Assembly (NCBI GenBank): GCA_002400445.1 | Contig: DGQO01000219.1 | Coordinates: 1 to 7,575 of the forward strand | Source: Chitinophagaceae bacterium UBA4412 | Lineage (GTDB): Bacteria; Bacteroidota; Bacteroidia; Chitinophagales; Chitinophagaceae | Reading direction: 5' to 3' | DNA: 7,575 nt | Shown: piece by piece, positions 1 through 6,487 of the stretch | How positions within the stretch are numbered: the stretch's first letter is position 1 | Layout of the letters: every line of letters starts with the position of its first letter | Program-made: the position numbers and the translations under genes | The notes under the pieces: generated by a model | The model's input: the letters and a program-made list of their open reading frames with translations, nothing else | Told to the model about the DNA's origin: nothing | Database searches by the model: none

Positions 1-192
1 TTCATCATTCACATGCTCCATATCCTCCATCTCTTTAATAAGCTTTCCCCGTTTGTCAAAATCGGGTTCACTTACCACTTCTTTAAGTTTGTCACCCATT
101 TTTACCAGTTCTTCCGCCACGTTTTCAAACAACTGGAAAAAGATTCTGTCTTTAGGGAGAAAAATCTTTAGAATTGAATTGATACCTGCCAT
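1..192 (-). CDS. PhoU-like DUF47 family protein, N-terminal part (runs off window)
   Basis: The minus strand reads 64 codons from an ATG at 192 to the left edge with no stop. The peptide begins MAGINSILKIFLPKDRIFFQ, continues with LFENVAEELVKMGDKLKEVV, and ends with an acidic helix containing KEMEDMEHVNDE. A start of the type 'FLPKD..FF.LFE' followed by amphipathic helices and a 'mE...D' segment is typical of the DUF47/PhoU-like family (about 210-230 residues), so roughly the first third is visible. Family members are cytoplasmic helical-bundle proteins that are usually encoded beside a PiT inorganic phosphate transporter and are thought to modulate it. No PiT gene is visible; one would be expected to the left of the window. 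The divergent O/P-type porin supports a phosphate role. The family call is from residue pattern only; the exact function is inferred. Confidence 0.82.
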   Translation of the reverse strand, partial: MAGINSILKIFLPKDRIFFQLFENVAEELVKMGDKLKEVVSEPDFDKRGKLIKEMEDMEHVNDE

Positions 193-201
193 GCTTGATA
201 A

Positions 202-213
202 TTTTGCGCAAAA
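202..213. promoter_or_regulatory. 12-bp perfect palindrome before the DUF47 start
   Basis: TTTTGCGCAAAA is a perfect 12-bp palindrome whose near edge lies 9 bp upstream of the DUF47 ATG at 192. Its position would suit an operator overlapping the transcription start or leader of that gene. The dyad is seen directly; the regulatory role is inferred, and no matching regulator is identified. Confidence 0.35.
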
Positions 214-249
214 ATAAAGGCTTAACTTAATTTACTTGCCTAAATATAA

Positions 250-278
250 TTGGTAATAATTTGGTAACAGCCTTACCA
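250..278. promoter_or_regulatory. candidate operator: heptamer direct repeat plus inverted repeat
   Basis: The heptamer TTGGTAA occurs at 250-256 and again at 261-267, 11 bp apart (about one helical turn). The second copy also forms the left arm of an inverted repeat: TGGTAA at 262-267, spacer CAGCC, TTACCA at 273-278. The cluster lies between the two divergent start codons (192 and 321), so a protein bound here could control both genes. The repeats are seen directly. That they bind a regulator, for example a phosphate-responsive one, is inference. Confidence 0.3.
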
Positions 279-288
279 GTATAATTTG
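261..288 (+). promoter_or_regulatory. possible Bacteroidota-type promoter for the porin
   Basis: A TTG at 261-263 lies 18 bp before TAATTTG at 282-288. This resembles the Bacteroidota sigma-ABfr pattern of a -33 TTG and a -7 TAnnTTTG, but the -7 element has one spacer base instead of two, so the match is imperfect. The leader from about 295 to 320 would be short. The TTG coincides with the second TTGGTAA heptamer and the inverted repeat, so a bound regulator would cover the -33 region. Confidence 0.28.
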
Positions 289-320
289 TTTTTTTTTACG
301 CACTTATAAAACTTAAGAGG

Positions 321-1610
321 TTGAAGCAAATATTGATTTTTACGCTTTTTTCAATGGTAACAGGCGCAGGGTATGGCCAGTTTCTGATGGATCTAGACAC
401 CAGTACAACCCCCGGACTAAGGTTGCTGAATCAATCCGGGCAGAACGGTTTTCTCAAGCTGGGAGGTTATATCCAGCCTCAATTTCAGTGGGCTACCCAA
501 AAAGGAACTCAAACGGTGGAAGGGGGCAATTTTGCACCTGGGGTAAGTAATCGCTTCATGCTCAGGCGCAGCAGGGTGAAGCTTGATTATATCCGTGTGC
601 CAGGCAAGGGGCCGGCTGTTCAGTTTGTTTTTCAATTTGATGCCAATGAAAGAAGTTTTTCTGTGAGAGATGTTTGGGGTCGTATTTTCAATAATGAATC
701 AAGGCAGTTATCACTTACTGCCGGCATGTTTGCCCGCCCCTTTGGTTATGAAATCAACCTGAGCAGCAGCGAGAGAGAAAGCCCCGAGCGAGGCAGGATG
801 AGCCAGGTGCTGATGAAAGGAGAAAGAGACCTCGGAATCATGGGTACCCTGGATTTGCAGAATCATAGTGGCGCCTGGAAACTTTTTAAAGCAGACCTCG
901 GCTTATTTAATGGGGAGGGGATAACCGCCTCCGGCGATTTTGATAACCACAAAGATCTTATTGGCAGGCTCGCACTTAAACCACAAAAAATATCAACAAC
1001 AATGGAGTGGAGCGGTGGATTGTCAGTACTATACGGCGGCTTGCAGCATAATACCCCCTACATCTACAAAACAATTGCAACCCCTGCGCTAACCTATGTG
1101 AGTGTAGATTCCAGTACCAGAAATAAAGGCAGCATTTCCCCCCGGAACTATTATGGTGCAGATGCCCAGCTTAAAATAAGCTCTGGGCTCGGCAGTACTA
1201 TTGTGCGGGCAGAGTATATTATGGGCATGCAAACCGGCACTGCTTTAAGCAGCGAAACTCCGACCGCACTGCTAAACGGGTATGACGGATTTTATCAAAG
1301 AAACTTTAGTGGTGGATATTTTTACTTTGTGCAACAATTAAAGAAGTCTAACCACCAACTGCTGATTAAATATGACTGGTATGACCCCAATACAAAAGTG
1401 AGTGAAAAGGGCGTAGGTGCTGCCAGGGGCTTTTCCCTTGCAGACCTAAAATACAGCACCTTGGGCGCAGGTTATATTTACACGATAAATGCCAATGCAA
1501 AATTCCTGTGCTACTATGCGCACCCGGTAAATGAGCTTACTTCTCTCCTGGATTTTAAAAAAGATATAAACGATGATGTACTTACTCTAAGGTTGCAATT
1601 CCGTTTTTAG
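321..1610 (+). CDS. outer-membrane porin, phosphate-selective O/P family
   Basis: A 429-residue exported beta-barrel protein. Residues 1-20 form a signal peptide (short basic start, hydrophobic core, small residues before Gln20). Characteristic O/P-porin segments follow: a 'GFLKLGGYIQPQFQW' strand near 43-57, 'RFMLRRSRVKLDY' near 79-90, 'RDVWGRIF' near 116-123, 'GMFARPFGYE' near 135-144, and an ERESPERGRM...GERDLGIM stretch near 151-174. The C-terminus is a barrel strand ending in Phe, as expected for assembly by the BAM machinery. The family forms anion-permeable channels in the outer membrane; phosphate preference here is inferred from family and from the divergent DUF47 gene. The start is a TTG at 321: the next in-frame start, ATG at 354, would remove most of the signal peptide, and no better in-frame start lies upstream. 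An AAGAGG directly abuts the TTG, too close to be a normal ribosome site. Confidence 0.85.
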   Translation: MKQILIFTLFSMVTGAGYGQFLMDLDTSTTPGLRLLNQSGQNGFLKLGGYIQPQFQWATQKGTQTVEGGNFAPGVSNRFMLRRSRVKLDYIRVPGKGPAVQFVFQFDANERSFSVRDVWGRIFNNESRQLSLTAGMFARPFGYEINLSSSERESPERGRMSQVLMKGERDLGIMGTLDLQNHSGAWKLFKADLGLFNGEGITASGDFDNHKDLIGRLALKPQKISTTMEWSGGLSVLYGGLQHNTPYIYKTIATPALTYVSVDSSTRNKGSISPRNYYGADAQLKISSGLGSTIVRAEYIMGMQTGTALSSETPTALLNGYDGFYQRNFSGGYFYFVQQLKKSNHQLLIKYDWYDPNTKVSEKGVGAARGFSLADLKYSTLGAGYIYTINANAKFLCYYAHPVNELTSLLDFKKDINDDVLTLRLQFRF

Positions 1611-1691
1611 AAAACAGGCACCTCAAGTCTTTAATGGGGTTGATTTTTTAAACTTCTGCGTTTAGCAGCTTTATCTTTTTTAGAAGTTGCT
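1611..1691. other. intergenic sequence after the porin, no clear function
   Basis: An AT-rich 81-bp stretch between the porin stop and the mntH remnant. It contains an inverted repeat, AACTTCT at 1651-1657 and AGAAGTT at 1682-1688, with a 24-base loop that includes a T run at 1675-1680. The long loop and the absence of a T tract after the stem make it a poor intrinsic terminator. A short lysine-rich reading is open on the minus strand, but it is too short and low in complexity to call a gene. Confidence 0.4.
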
Positions 1692-1867
1692 TTAAAACAG
1701 CGTATCCGCCAGCAAATAAATATTCAGCGCAAGAATAATTAAGGAGATTAAGCCAATAGCAATTTTTAAAACCGGCTTATTTACAAATTGGCCCTTCTTG
1801 GCTTTGCTATTGGTGAAAAGTACTCAATTGCATGGATAAGATCACCTGGCTAAGTACCAATAGTTCT
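1692..1867 (-). pseudogene. truncated, frameshifted copy of the NRAMP/mntH 3' end
   Basis: This segment is a second copy of 6292-6487, the 3' end of the intact NRAMP gene, in the same orientation. It begins exactly at the stop codon (TAA here, TGA in the intact gene) and covers about the last 60 codons, including the peptide ending [11 protein letters not shown] 20-bp deletion (the copy joins the equivalents of 6422 and 6443) shifts the frame and reaches a TAG at 1807-1809 a few codons later. Upstream, the similarity stops at 1867, so there is no start and no metal-binding core. Outside the deletion I count five base differences in 176 bp (at 1693, 1791, 1795, 1806 and 1818). Four are silent, including the stop; the fifth (1795) changes Met to Lys. 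It cannot make a working transporter. Confidence 0.93.
1692..1867. repeat. left copy of long direct repeat flanking the receptor-lipoprotein pair
   Basis: Left member of a direct repeat pair; the partner is 6292-6487. The offset is exactly 4600 bp up to the deletion and 4620 bp after it. Both copies have the same orientation, so homologous recombination between them would delete about 4.6 kb carrying the TonB-dependent receptor and beta-helix lipoprotein genes. Confidence 0.93.
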
Positions 1868-1884
1868 TATCTCTTTACGCACTA

Positions 1885-1980
1885 GGCCACATTTAGGTAA
1901 TACTTCCATAACAATGTGATAATCTTTAGGCAATGCTGGGATAATGTTGCACCTGTTTCTTTGCTGGCAAAAGCAAACAC
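1885..1980 (-). mobile_element. probable decayed IS110-family transposase N-terminal fragment
   Basis: Read on the minus strand from 1980 leftward, pieces of three adjacent coding stretches appear in different frames: 'FASKETGATL' first, then, after a shift, 'IPALPKDYHIVMEV', then, after another shift, 'YYLNVA' (1902-1885) followed by a stop. In order they match the layout of the IS110-family DEDD transposase N-terminal domain, where a 'fan..gf..ll..l' stretch is followed by 'hiVmEatGpYYl.lA'. An 11-base loss would remove exactly the 'ATGP' part and produce the second frameshift. No catalytic C-terminal Tnp domain is present, so the remnant is dead. It directly abuts the receptor start codon and lies 17 bp from the mntH remnant. 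This is recognised from residue pattern only; the sequence is short, so confidence is moderate. Confidence 0.5.
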
Positions 1981-4788
1981 ATGCGAAATGTACTTTTACT
2001 CTTACAATGTTTACTTATTACTACAGGGTTAGTTGCTCAAAAAGGAAAAATTGAAGGGAGAGTAACAGACGCCCGGGCTGGTGCGCCTCTTGCCGGAGTT
2101 TCTGTATTGAATAAAGCTACCAAAGCGGGAACCTTTACCAATCAGAGTGGCTACTTTATTCTGGAGGTTCCCGCCGCTCCACAAAATTCGCTCATCTTCA
2201 GCTACAGCGGTATTACGCAGCAAATTGATGACATTGAAGTAACAGCAGGCAGAGTAACCACGCAAGATGTGGCCCTGGTGCTGAGGGAAAAAACGGAGGA
2301 GGCTGTCGTTATAAGAGCAGTAAGCAACGCTAAGAAGGAAACTGCAGCAGCGCTAATAGCATTTCAAAAAAATACAGCGGCAGTTGCCCAAGTAATTTCA
2401 GCCGAGGCTATCAGGCGCTCACCAGATAAAAACACTGGGGAAGTTTTGAAAAGAGTGACTGGCGCAAGTGTGCAGGAAGGAAAATATTTAGTAGTGAGAG
2501 GCCTGGCTGACCGGTACAACCAGGCATTGCTGAATGGTGTATTGATGAGCAGTACAGAACCAGATCGAAAGACATTTGGGTTTGATATTATTCCTTCCGG
2601 AATGATAGATAATATTATCATCAACAAAACATTTTTGCCAGAGTTTCCAGGGGAATGGGCTGGGGGATTATTGCAGGTGAATACGAAGGACGTGCCTTCT
2701 AAAAATTTTTTACAGGTGCAGGTGGGCACCGGATTTAATACGCAAACCATTAATAACCCTTTTTATACCTACTCAGGCGGCAATACTGATTTTCTTGGGT
2801 ATGATGATGGTACGAGGGCCCTTCCTTCGAACCTGCCTATGAAAGGAGGTTTTGCCTCATTAAGCCAGGGAGAAAAAACGGCCTATGCAAAAGAGTTTAA
2901 AAATATTTGGCAGGCGCAGCAAGCGGGGTCAAATGCTTTTTCTACTTTAAACCAAAGCCTCCAATTAAATGGTGGATTTAATTTACGATTAGGAAATCGT
3001 CAAAAGCTGGCCGCCATTTTTTCTTTAATCTATAACAGGTCCGCCAGGGTACTTAACTATGAGAACCGCATTAATACTTTCGAAAACAGCACGGCAAATT
3101 TGAGTTTTGAATACAACAATGCTAAATATAGCAATGTTGTAATGGCCGGCGCCCTCGCAAACCTTACGCTGCAACTTAATGACCTCAACAGGATTTCTTT
3201 CAAAAATATTTTAAATGTAAACAGCAGTGATTATACAACACTTAGAACTGGAAAAGATTTTGACGGAAGCGCTTCGCCCCTTGGCGATAATGTGATTGCA
3301 ACAGAGCTTGCCTTTAAAGCAAATACTTTTTTTAATACTCAACTTGCAGGCGATCATACCCTGCGCAACTTAGGTGTAAAATTTCACTGGTTCGGAAGTT
3401 TTAATATTCTGGATCAATACATTCCTGATCAGCGGAGACTTCAATACACCCAGCTTAACAGTGAATCATCGCAGCCTTTCCTGGCAGCTATTGGAGCTTC
3501 AAACGCATCTCAAAAAAGCGGTAGCCGTTACTATGGCTTTTTAAATGATTATGTGTACACTACCGGTGCAGATATTGCGAAAGCTATACAAGTAAATAGC
3601 CAGGATCAAACGATAAAAGCCGGCTATTTTTTCCAGGTAAAAGACAGGCTTTTTGATTCAAGGCCTTTCGCTATTTATCTGCCTGCAGATAACGAGGCAC
3701 TGAGGGCTTTGCCGGCAGATGAGATTTTTAATGCAATCAATTTTGGTAACGGAACAGATAATCGGTTTGCCTTTAATGAACTCGCAGGAAACAGCTATCG
3801 TTATGTGGCTAACTCTATTTTAAATGCCGGCTTTCTTCAGTTTGATCAGCAGATAGCCAGCCGGCTCAGGATCGTTTGGGGCATGCGTATAGAAAACTTT
3901 GATCAGGTTATTGGGAGCATGAAGAAAAGCGATCCCCGCCACGTACACAGCATGGTTACCGATTATTTGCCAGGTATAAACATCACTTATAAGACAGATA
4001 CCCGCACAAATATTCGCCTCTCTGCCTCCCAAACGGTTGTGCGACCAGAATTTAGAGAATTGAGCAATTTCCAGTTTTATGATTTTGATATGGGAGCTAC
4101 AATTGCCGGATTTGCTGGTTTAATGAGAACAAAAGTTTCCAATTTTGATTTACGTTATGAGTTATACCCCCAAGAGGGAGAGCTGATTACCATTGGTGGC
4201 TTTTATAAATATTTTCAACATCCTATAGAAGCGGTCTTCAATGCAAGCTCGGGCGGAGCAAGTACTTACAATTTTCTAAATGCTAAAGAGGCTAATAGTT
4301 TTGGAGCCGAGCTTGAATTTAGGAAGCGCCTGTCTTTTTTGCCTTCTATGAAAAACTTTACGCTACAGGGAAATTTGTCTTACATCTACAACAGGGTATC
4401 TAAAATTGGAGATGATGAAGAGCGTCCTATGCAGGGTCAAAGCCCATATCTCCTCAATGCATCTGTATATTATGATTTGCAGAAACTTGGGTTGAGCACG
4501 ACGCTGTTATTTAATCTTATTGGCAGGAGAATAGCATATGTGGGCGGAAATGATCAGCCACCCATCTGGGAGAATCCTCGCCCGCTGCTTGATGTTCAGA
4601 TTGCCAGGAAAGTGCTGCATAAAAAAGGGGAAGTGAAACTGAGTATCTCCGATGTTCTTAATACGCCAGCTATTTTCTACAACGATTTAAATCGTGATAA
4701 AAAATATTCTGCAGGCGATGATGCTTTTGCTATCCGTCGCAAATTGGGCACTACAGTTAGTGCCAGTTTTGCCTATCATTTTAAATAG
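1981..4788 (+). CDS. TonB-dependent outer-membrane receptor
   Basis: A 935-residue active-transport receptor of the outer membrane, energised by TonB-ExbBD. Residues 1-19 are a signal peptide with cleavage likely between Ala19 and Gln20. Residues about 23-104 are a carboxypeptidase-regulatory-like beta domain ('GKIEGRVTDARAGAPLAGVS' ... 'GYFILEVP'). 'EEAVVIRAV' near 106-114 resembles a TonB box. The plug runs about 125-238, with 'SPDKNTGEVLKRVTGASV', 'VVRGLADRYNQALLNGV', 'FDIIPSGMIDNIIINKTF' and 'PGEWAGGLLQVNTKD'. The remainder is barrel, with aromatic-rich strands up to the C-terminal 'SASFAYHFK'. Length and domain order are complete and uninterrupted. There is no SusD-type partner; the co-directional gene 27 bp downstream encodes a beta-helix lipoprotein instead. 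Substrate is unknown; a phosphate- or metal-related ligand is only suggested by the neighbours. No convincing promoter was found upstream, where the DNA is transporter and transposase debris. Confidence 0.9.
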   Translation: MRNVLLLLQCLLITTGLVAQKGKIEGRVTDARAGAPLAGVSVLNKATKAGTFTNQSGYFILEVPAAPQNSLIFSYSGITQQIDDIEVTAGRVTTQDVALVLREKTEEAVVIRAVSNAKKETAAALIAFQKNTAAVAQVISAEAIRRSPDKNTGEVLKRVTGASVQEGKYLVVRGLADRYNQALLNGVLMSSTEPDRKTFGFDIIPSGMIDNIIINKTFLPEFPGEWAGGLLQVNTKDVPSKNFLQVQVGTGFNTQTINNPFYTYSGGNTDFLGYDDGTRALPSNLPMKGGFASLSQGEKTAYAKEFKNIWQAQQAGSNAFSTLNQSLQLNGGFNLRLGNRQKLAAIFSLIYNRSARVLNYENRINTFENSTANLSFEYNNAKYSNVVMAGALANLTLQLNDLNRISFKNILNVNSSDYTTLRTGKDFDGSASPLGDNVIATELAFKANTFFNTQLAGDHTLRNLGVKFHWFGSFNILDQYIPDQRRLQYTQLNSESSQPFLAAIGASNASQKSGSRYYGFLNDYVYTTGADIAKAIQVNSQDQTIKAGYFFQVKDRLFDSRPFAIYLPADNEALRALPADEIFNAINFGNGTDNRFAFNELAGNSYRYVANSILNAGFLQFDQQIASRLRIVWGMRIENFDQVIGSMKKSDPRHVHSMVTDYLPGINITYKTDTRTNIRLSASQTVVRPEFRELSNFQFYDFDMGATIAGFAGLMRTKVSNFDLRYELYPQEGELITIGGFYKYFQHPIEAVFNASSGGASTYNFLNAKEANSFGAELEFRKRLSFLPSMKNFTLQGNLSYIYNRVSKIGDDEERPMQGQSPYLLNASVYYDLQKLGLSTTLLFNLIGRRIAYVGGNDQPPIWENPRPLLDVQIARKVLHKKGEVKLSISDVLNTPAIFYNDLNRDKKYSAGDDAFAIRRKLGTTVSASFAYHFK

Positions 4789-4815
4789 TCATTTACCAAA
4801 AAATCAGTATAAAAA

Positions 4816-6225
4816 ATGAAAAAATTATTGTTGTACGGTGCATTAATAGCTACCACGCTTCCCACCGGCTGTAGAAAAATTCAAGTAGACGGTAATATGG
4901 TAATCCCTGGGAATACCAATGGAAATGAAAATACTATTCTCGAAGGCAGGATCACGGCAAATCGAACCTTAAAGGCCGCTCACATCTACAAATTACGGGG
5001 GCTGGTTTATGTAACAAACGGTGCAATATTAACGATAGAGCCGGGAACGAAAATCGTAGGAGAGGCCGGTAAAAATGGAGGTCTGATTATTACCCGTAGT
5101 TGTAAGATTATTGCGGATGGCACTGTGGATAAACCGATCGTTTTCACTTCGGAAGCTGACCGCCCGGTGAGAGGAGACTGGGCTGGATTAGTAATCCTGG
5201 GAAATGCACCTACAAATGCTTCATTTAATGGGGTACAAGGCATCGGAGAAATTGAAGGTGGGATTAATAATAGCGATGGGCTTGGTCTTTATGGCACTCC
5301 ATCAACACAAGCACAAAACCCGGCTGATAACAGTGGTATTTTAAGATATGTAAGAATCGAATATGCGGGTTTTGCATTTTTGCCAGATAAAGAAATTAAC
5401 GGCTTAACCTTTGGTGGAGTAGGCAGCAGCACGGTGGTAGATTATGTGCAGGTTTCCTATGCTAATGACGATTCCTTTGAATGGTTTGGCGGAACGGTAA
5501 ATTGTAAACACCTCATCTCCTATCGCACACTGGATGATGATTTTGATACGGATAATGGATTTAGCGGAAAAGTGCAATTCGGTATTGCGTTAAGGGATTC
5601 AGCAGTGGCAGACATTTCAAACAGTGAAGCTTTTGAAAGTGATAATGACGCTAATGGAAGTTCACTCGTTCCTCAAACAAGTGCTGTGTTTTCTAATATG
5701 ACCGTAATGGGGCCAAAGGCTACTTTAAACAATGTTGGAAACAGCAGCTATTATAAATGGGGCGCCCAAATAAGGAGAAACTCCACATTGTCTTTGTTTA
5801 ATTCTATCATTATGGGTTTTCCAGTAGGGCTATACATTGATGCAACTAAAGGTATACCCACAGACAATAATATTCCTGCATCATTATTCGTGCAAAACAA
5901 TATTATTTCCGGCTGCCCTATTCCTGTTTCTTATAGTATTGCCGGAAACACCAACTTACCAGCAGTGGCCAATACAATGGCCACCATTAACACATGGTTT
6001 AATACTCCTTTATACAATAACAGCATATATTCAACCAATGCAGAAGTAGGTTTGCTATCGCCATTTGACTATAACTCACCAGATTTTAATCCTGCCCCCA
6101 ACTCGCCAGCCGCATCGGGTGCAAATTTCGCAAATGCTAAACTGTCTTCAGGCTTTGCAAGCGTAGCTTATAAAGGCGCTTGTGCCGTGGGTGATACCTG
6201 GTGGAAAAGCTGGACGAAATTTTAG
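4816..6225 (+). CDS. exported, probably lipid-anchored right-handed beta-helix-like protein
   Basis: A 469-residue protein, probably co-transcribed with the receptor (27-bp gap, A-rich leader, no recognisable Shine-Dalgarno). Residues 1-18 are a lipoprotein-type signal (MKK, then a hydrophobic core) followed by Cys19. The lipobox reads LPTGC, with Pro at -3, which is atypical but tolerable in Bacteroidota. The body has the repetitive Val/Ile/Gly/Asn strands of a parallel beta-helix: 'GLVYVTNGAILTIEPGTKIV' (62-81), 'KIIADGTVDKPIVFTSE' (97-113), 'GDWAGLVILGNAP' (120-132), 'ILRYVRIEYAG' (175-185), 'VQVSYANDDSFEWFGG' (211-226). An acidic 'LDDDFDTDNGFSG' (239-251) could bind a cation. The C-terminus is Trp-rich, 'GDTWWKSWTKF'. 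It resembles a recurrent, poorly characterised Bacteroidota surface protein family. No enzyme motif or type 9 secretion tail is visible. Likely role, by inference: periplasmic or surface partner of the receptor in ligand capture. Confidence 0.72.
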   Translation: MKKLLLYGALIATTLPTGCRKIQVDGNMVIPGNTNGNENTILEGRITANRTLKAAHIYKLRGLVYVTNGAILTIEPGTKIVGEAGKNGGLIITRSCKIIADGTVDKPIVFTSEADRPVRGDWAGLVILGNAPTNASFNGVQGIGEIEGGINNSDGLGLYGTPSTQAQNPADNSGILRYVRIEYAGFAFLPDKEINGLTFGGVGSSTVVDYVQVSYANDDSFEWFGGTVNCKHLISYRTLDDDFDTDNGFSGKVQFGIALRDSAVADISNSEAFESDNDANGSSLVPQTSAVFSNMTVMGPKATLNNVGNSSYYKWGAQIRRNSTLSLFNSIIMGFPVGLYIDATKGIPTDNNIPASLFVQNNIISGCPIPVSYSIAGNTNLPAVANTMATINTWFNTPLYNNSIYSTNAEVGLLSPFDYNSPDFNPAPNSPAASGANFANAKLSSGFASVAYKGACAVGDTWWKSWTKF

Positions 6226-6291
6226 CGATTAGTGATATTCTTTTTACATCAAAATTCTTTTGGTAGCCAGGGTAATACCTCTATCCATGTA
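6226..6291. other. convergent intergenic gap, no clear terminator
   Basis: Short gap between two convergent genes. It contains a small palindrome, GGTAATACC at 6271-6279, and T-rich stretches at 6239-6245 and 6256-6261, but no GC-rich stem followed by a T tract in either direction. It shows no similarity to the sequence at 1611-1691, so the duplicated segment ends exactly at the transporter stop codon. Confidence 0.5.
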
Positions 6292-6487
6292 TCAAAACAG
6301 CGTATCCGCCAGCAAATAAATATTCAGCGCAAGAATAATTAAGGAGATTAAGCCAATAGCAATTTTTAAAACCGGCTTATTTACAAATTGACCCATCTTG
6401 GCTTTACTATTGGTGAAGAGTACCAGCGGTATTACAGCGAAACTCAATTGCATGGATAAGATCACCTGGCTAAGTACCAATAGTTCT
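6292..6487. repeat. right copy of long direct repeat (3' end of the intact transporter gene)
   Basis: Intact 196-bp counterpart of the 176-bp copy at 1692-1867. It retains the 20 bp at about 6423-6442 that the left copy has lost, and is otherwise about 97% identical by my base-by-base comparison. Confidence 0.93.

Noticed and set aside
1651..1688. AACTTCT/AGAAGTT inverted repeat as a terminator for the porin
   Set aside because: The loop is 24 bases, the stem is AT-rich and only 7 bp, and no T tract follows in either direction.
1611..1700. Lysine-rich minus-strand reading as a small gene or transposase tail
   Set aside because: It is short, low in complexity and in AT-rich DNA where such readings are common; it has no start and no recognisable family.
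1955..1978. Imperfect dyad around TTTGC-TG-GCAAA just before the receptor ATG, as an operator
   Set aside because: It lies inside the stretch that reads as transposase remnant, the arms have mismatches or bulges, and there is no independent support.
2364..2750. Minus-strand open frame of 128 codons inside the receptor gene
   Set aside because: It lies wholly opposite the well-supported plug domain, is Cys/Ser/Pro-rich like an antisense shadow, and has no family resemblance.
5837..6049. Plus-strand 70-codon frame inside the beta-helix protein gene
   Set aside because: It overlaps in another frame the coherent C-terminal part of the lipoprotein and has no recognisable signal or domain.
6271..6279. 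GGTAATACC palindrome between the convergent genes as a regulatory site or attachment core
   Set aside because: It is only 9 bp, has no counterpart at the left end of the duplicated segment, and sits between two gene ends.
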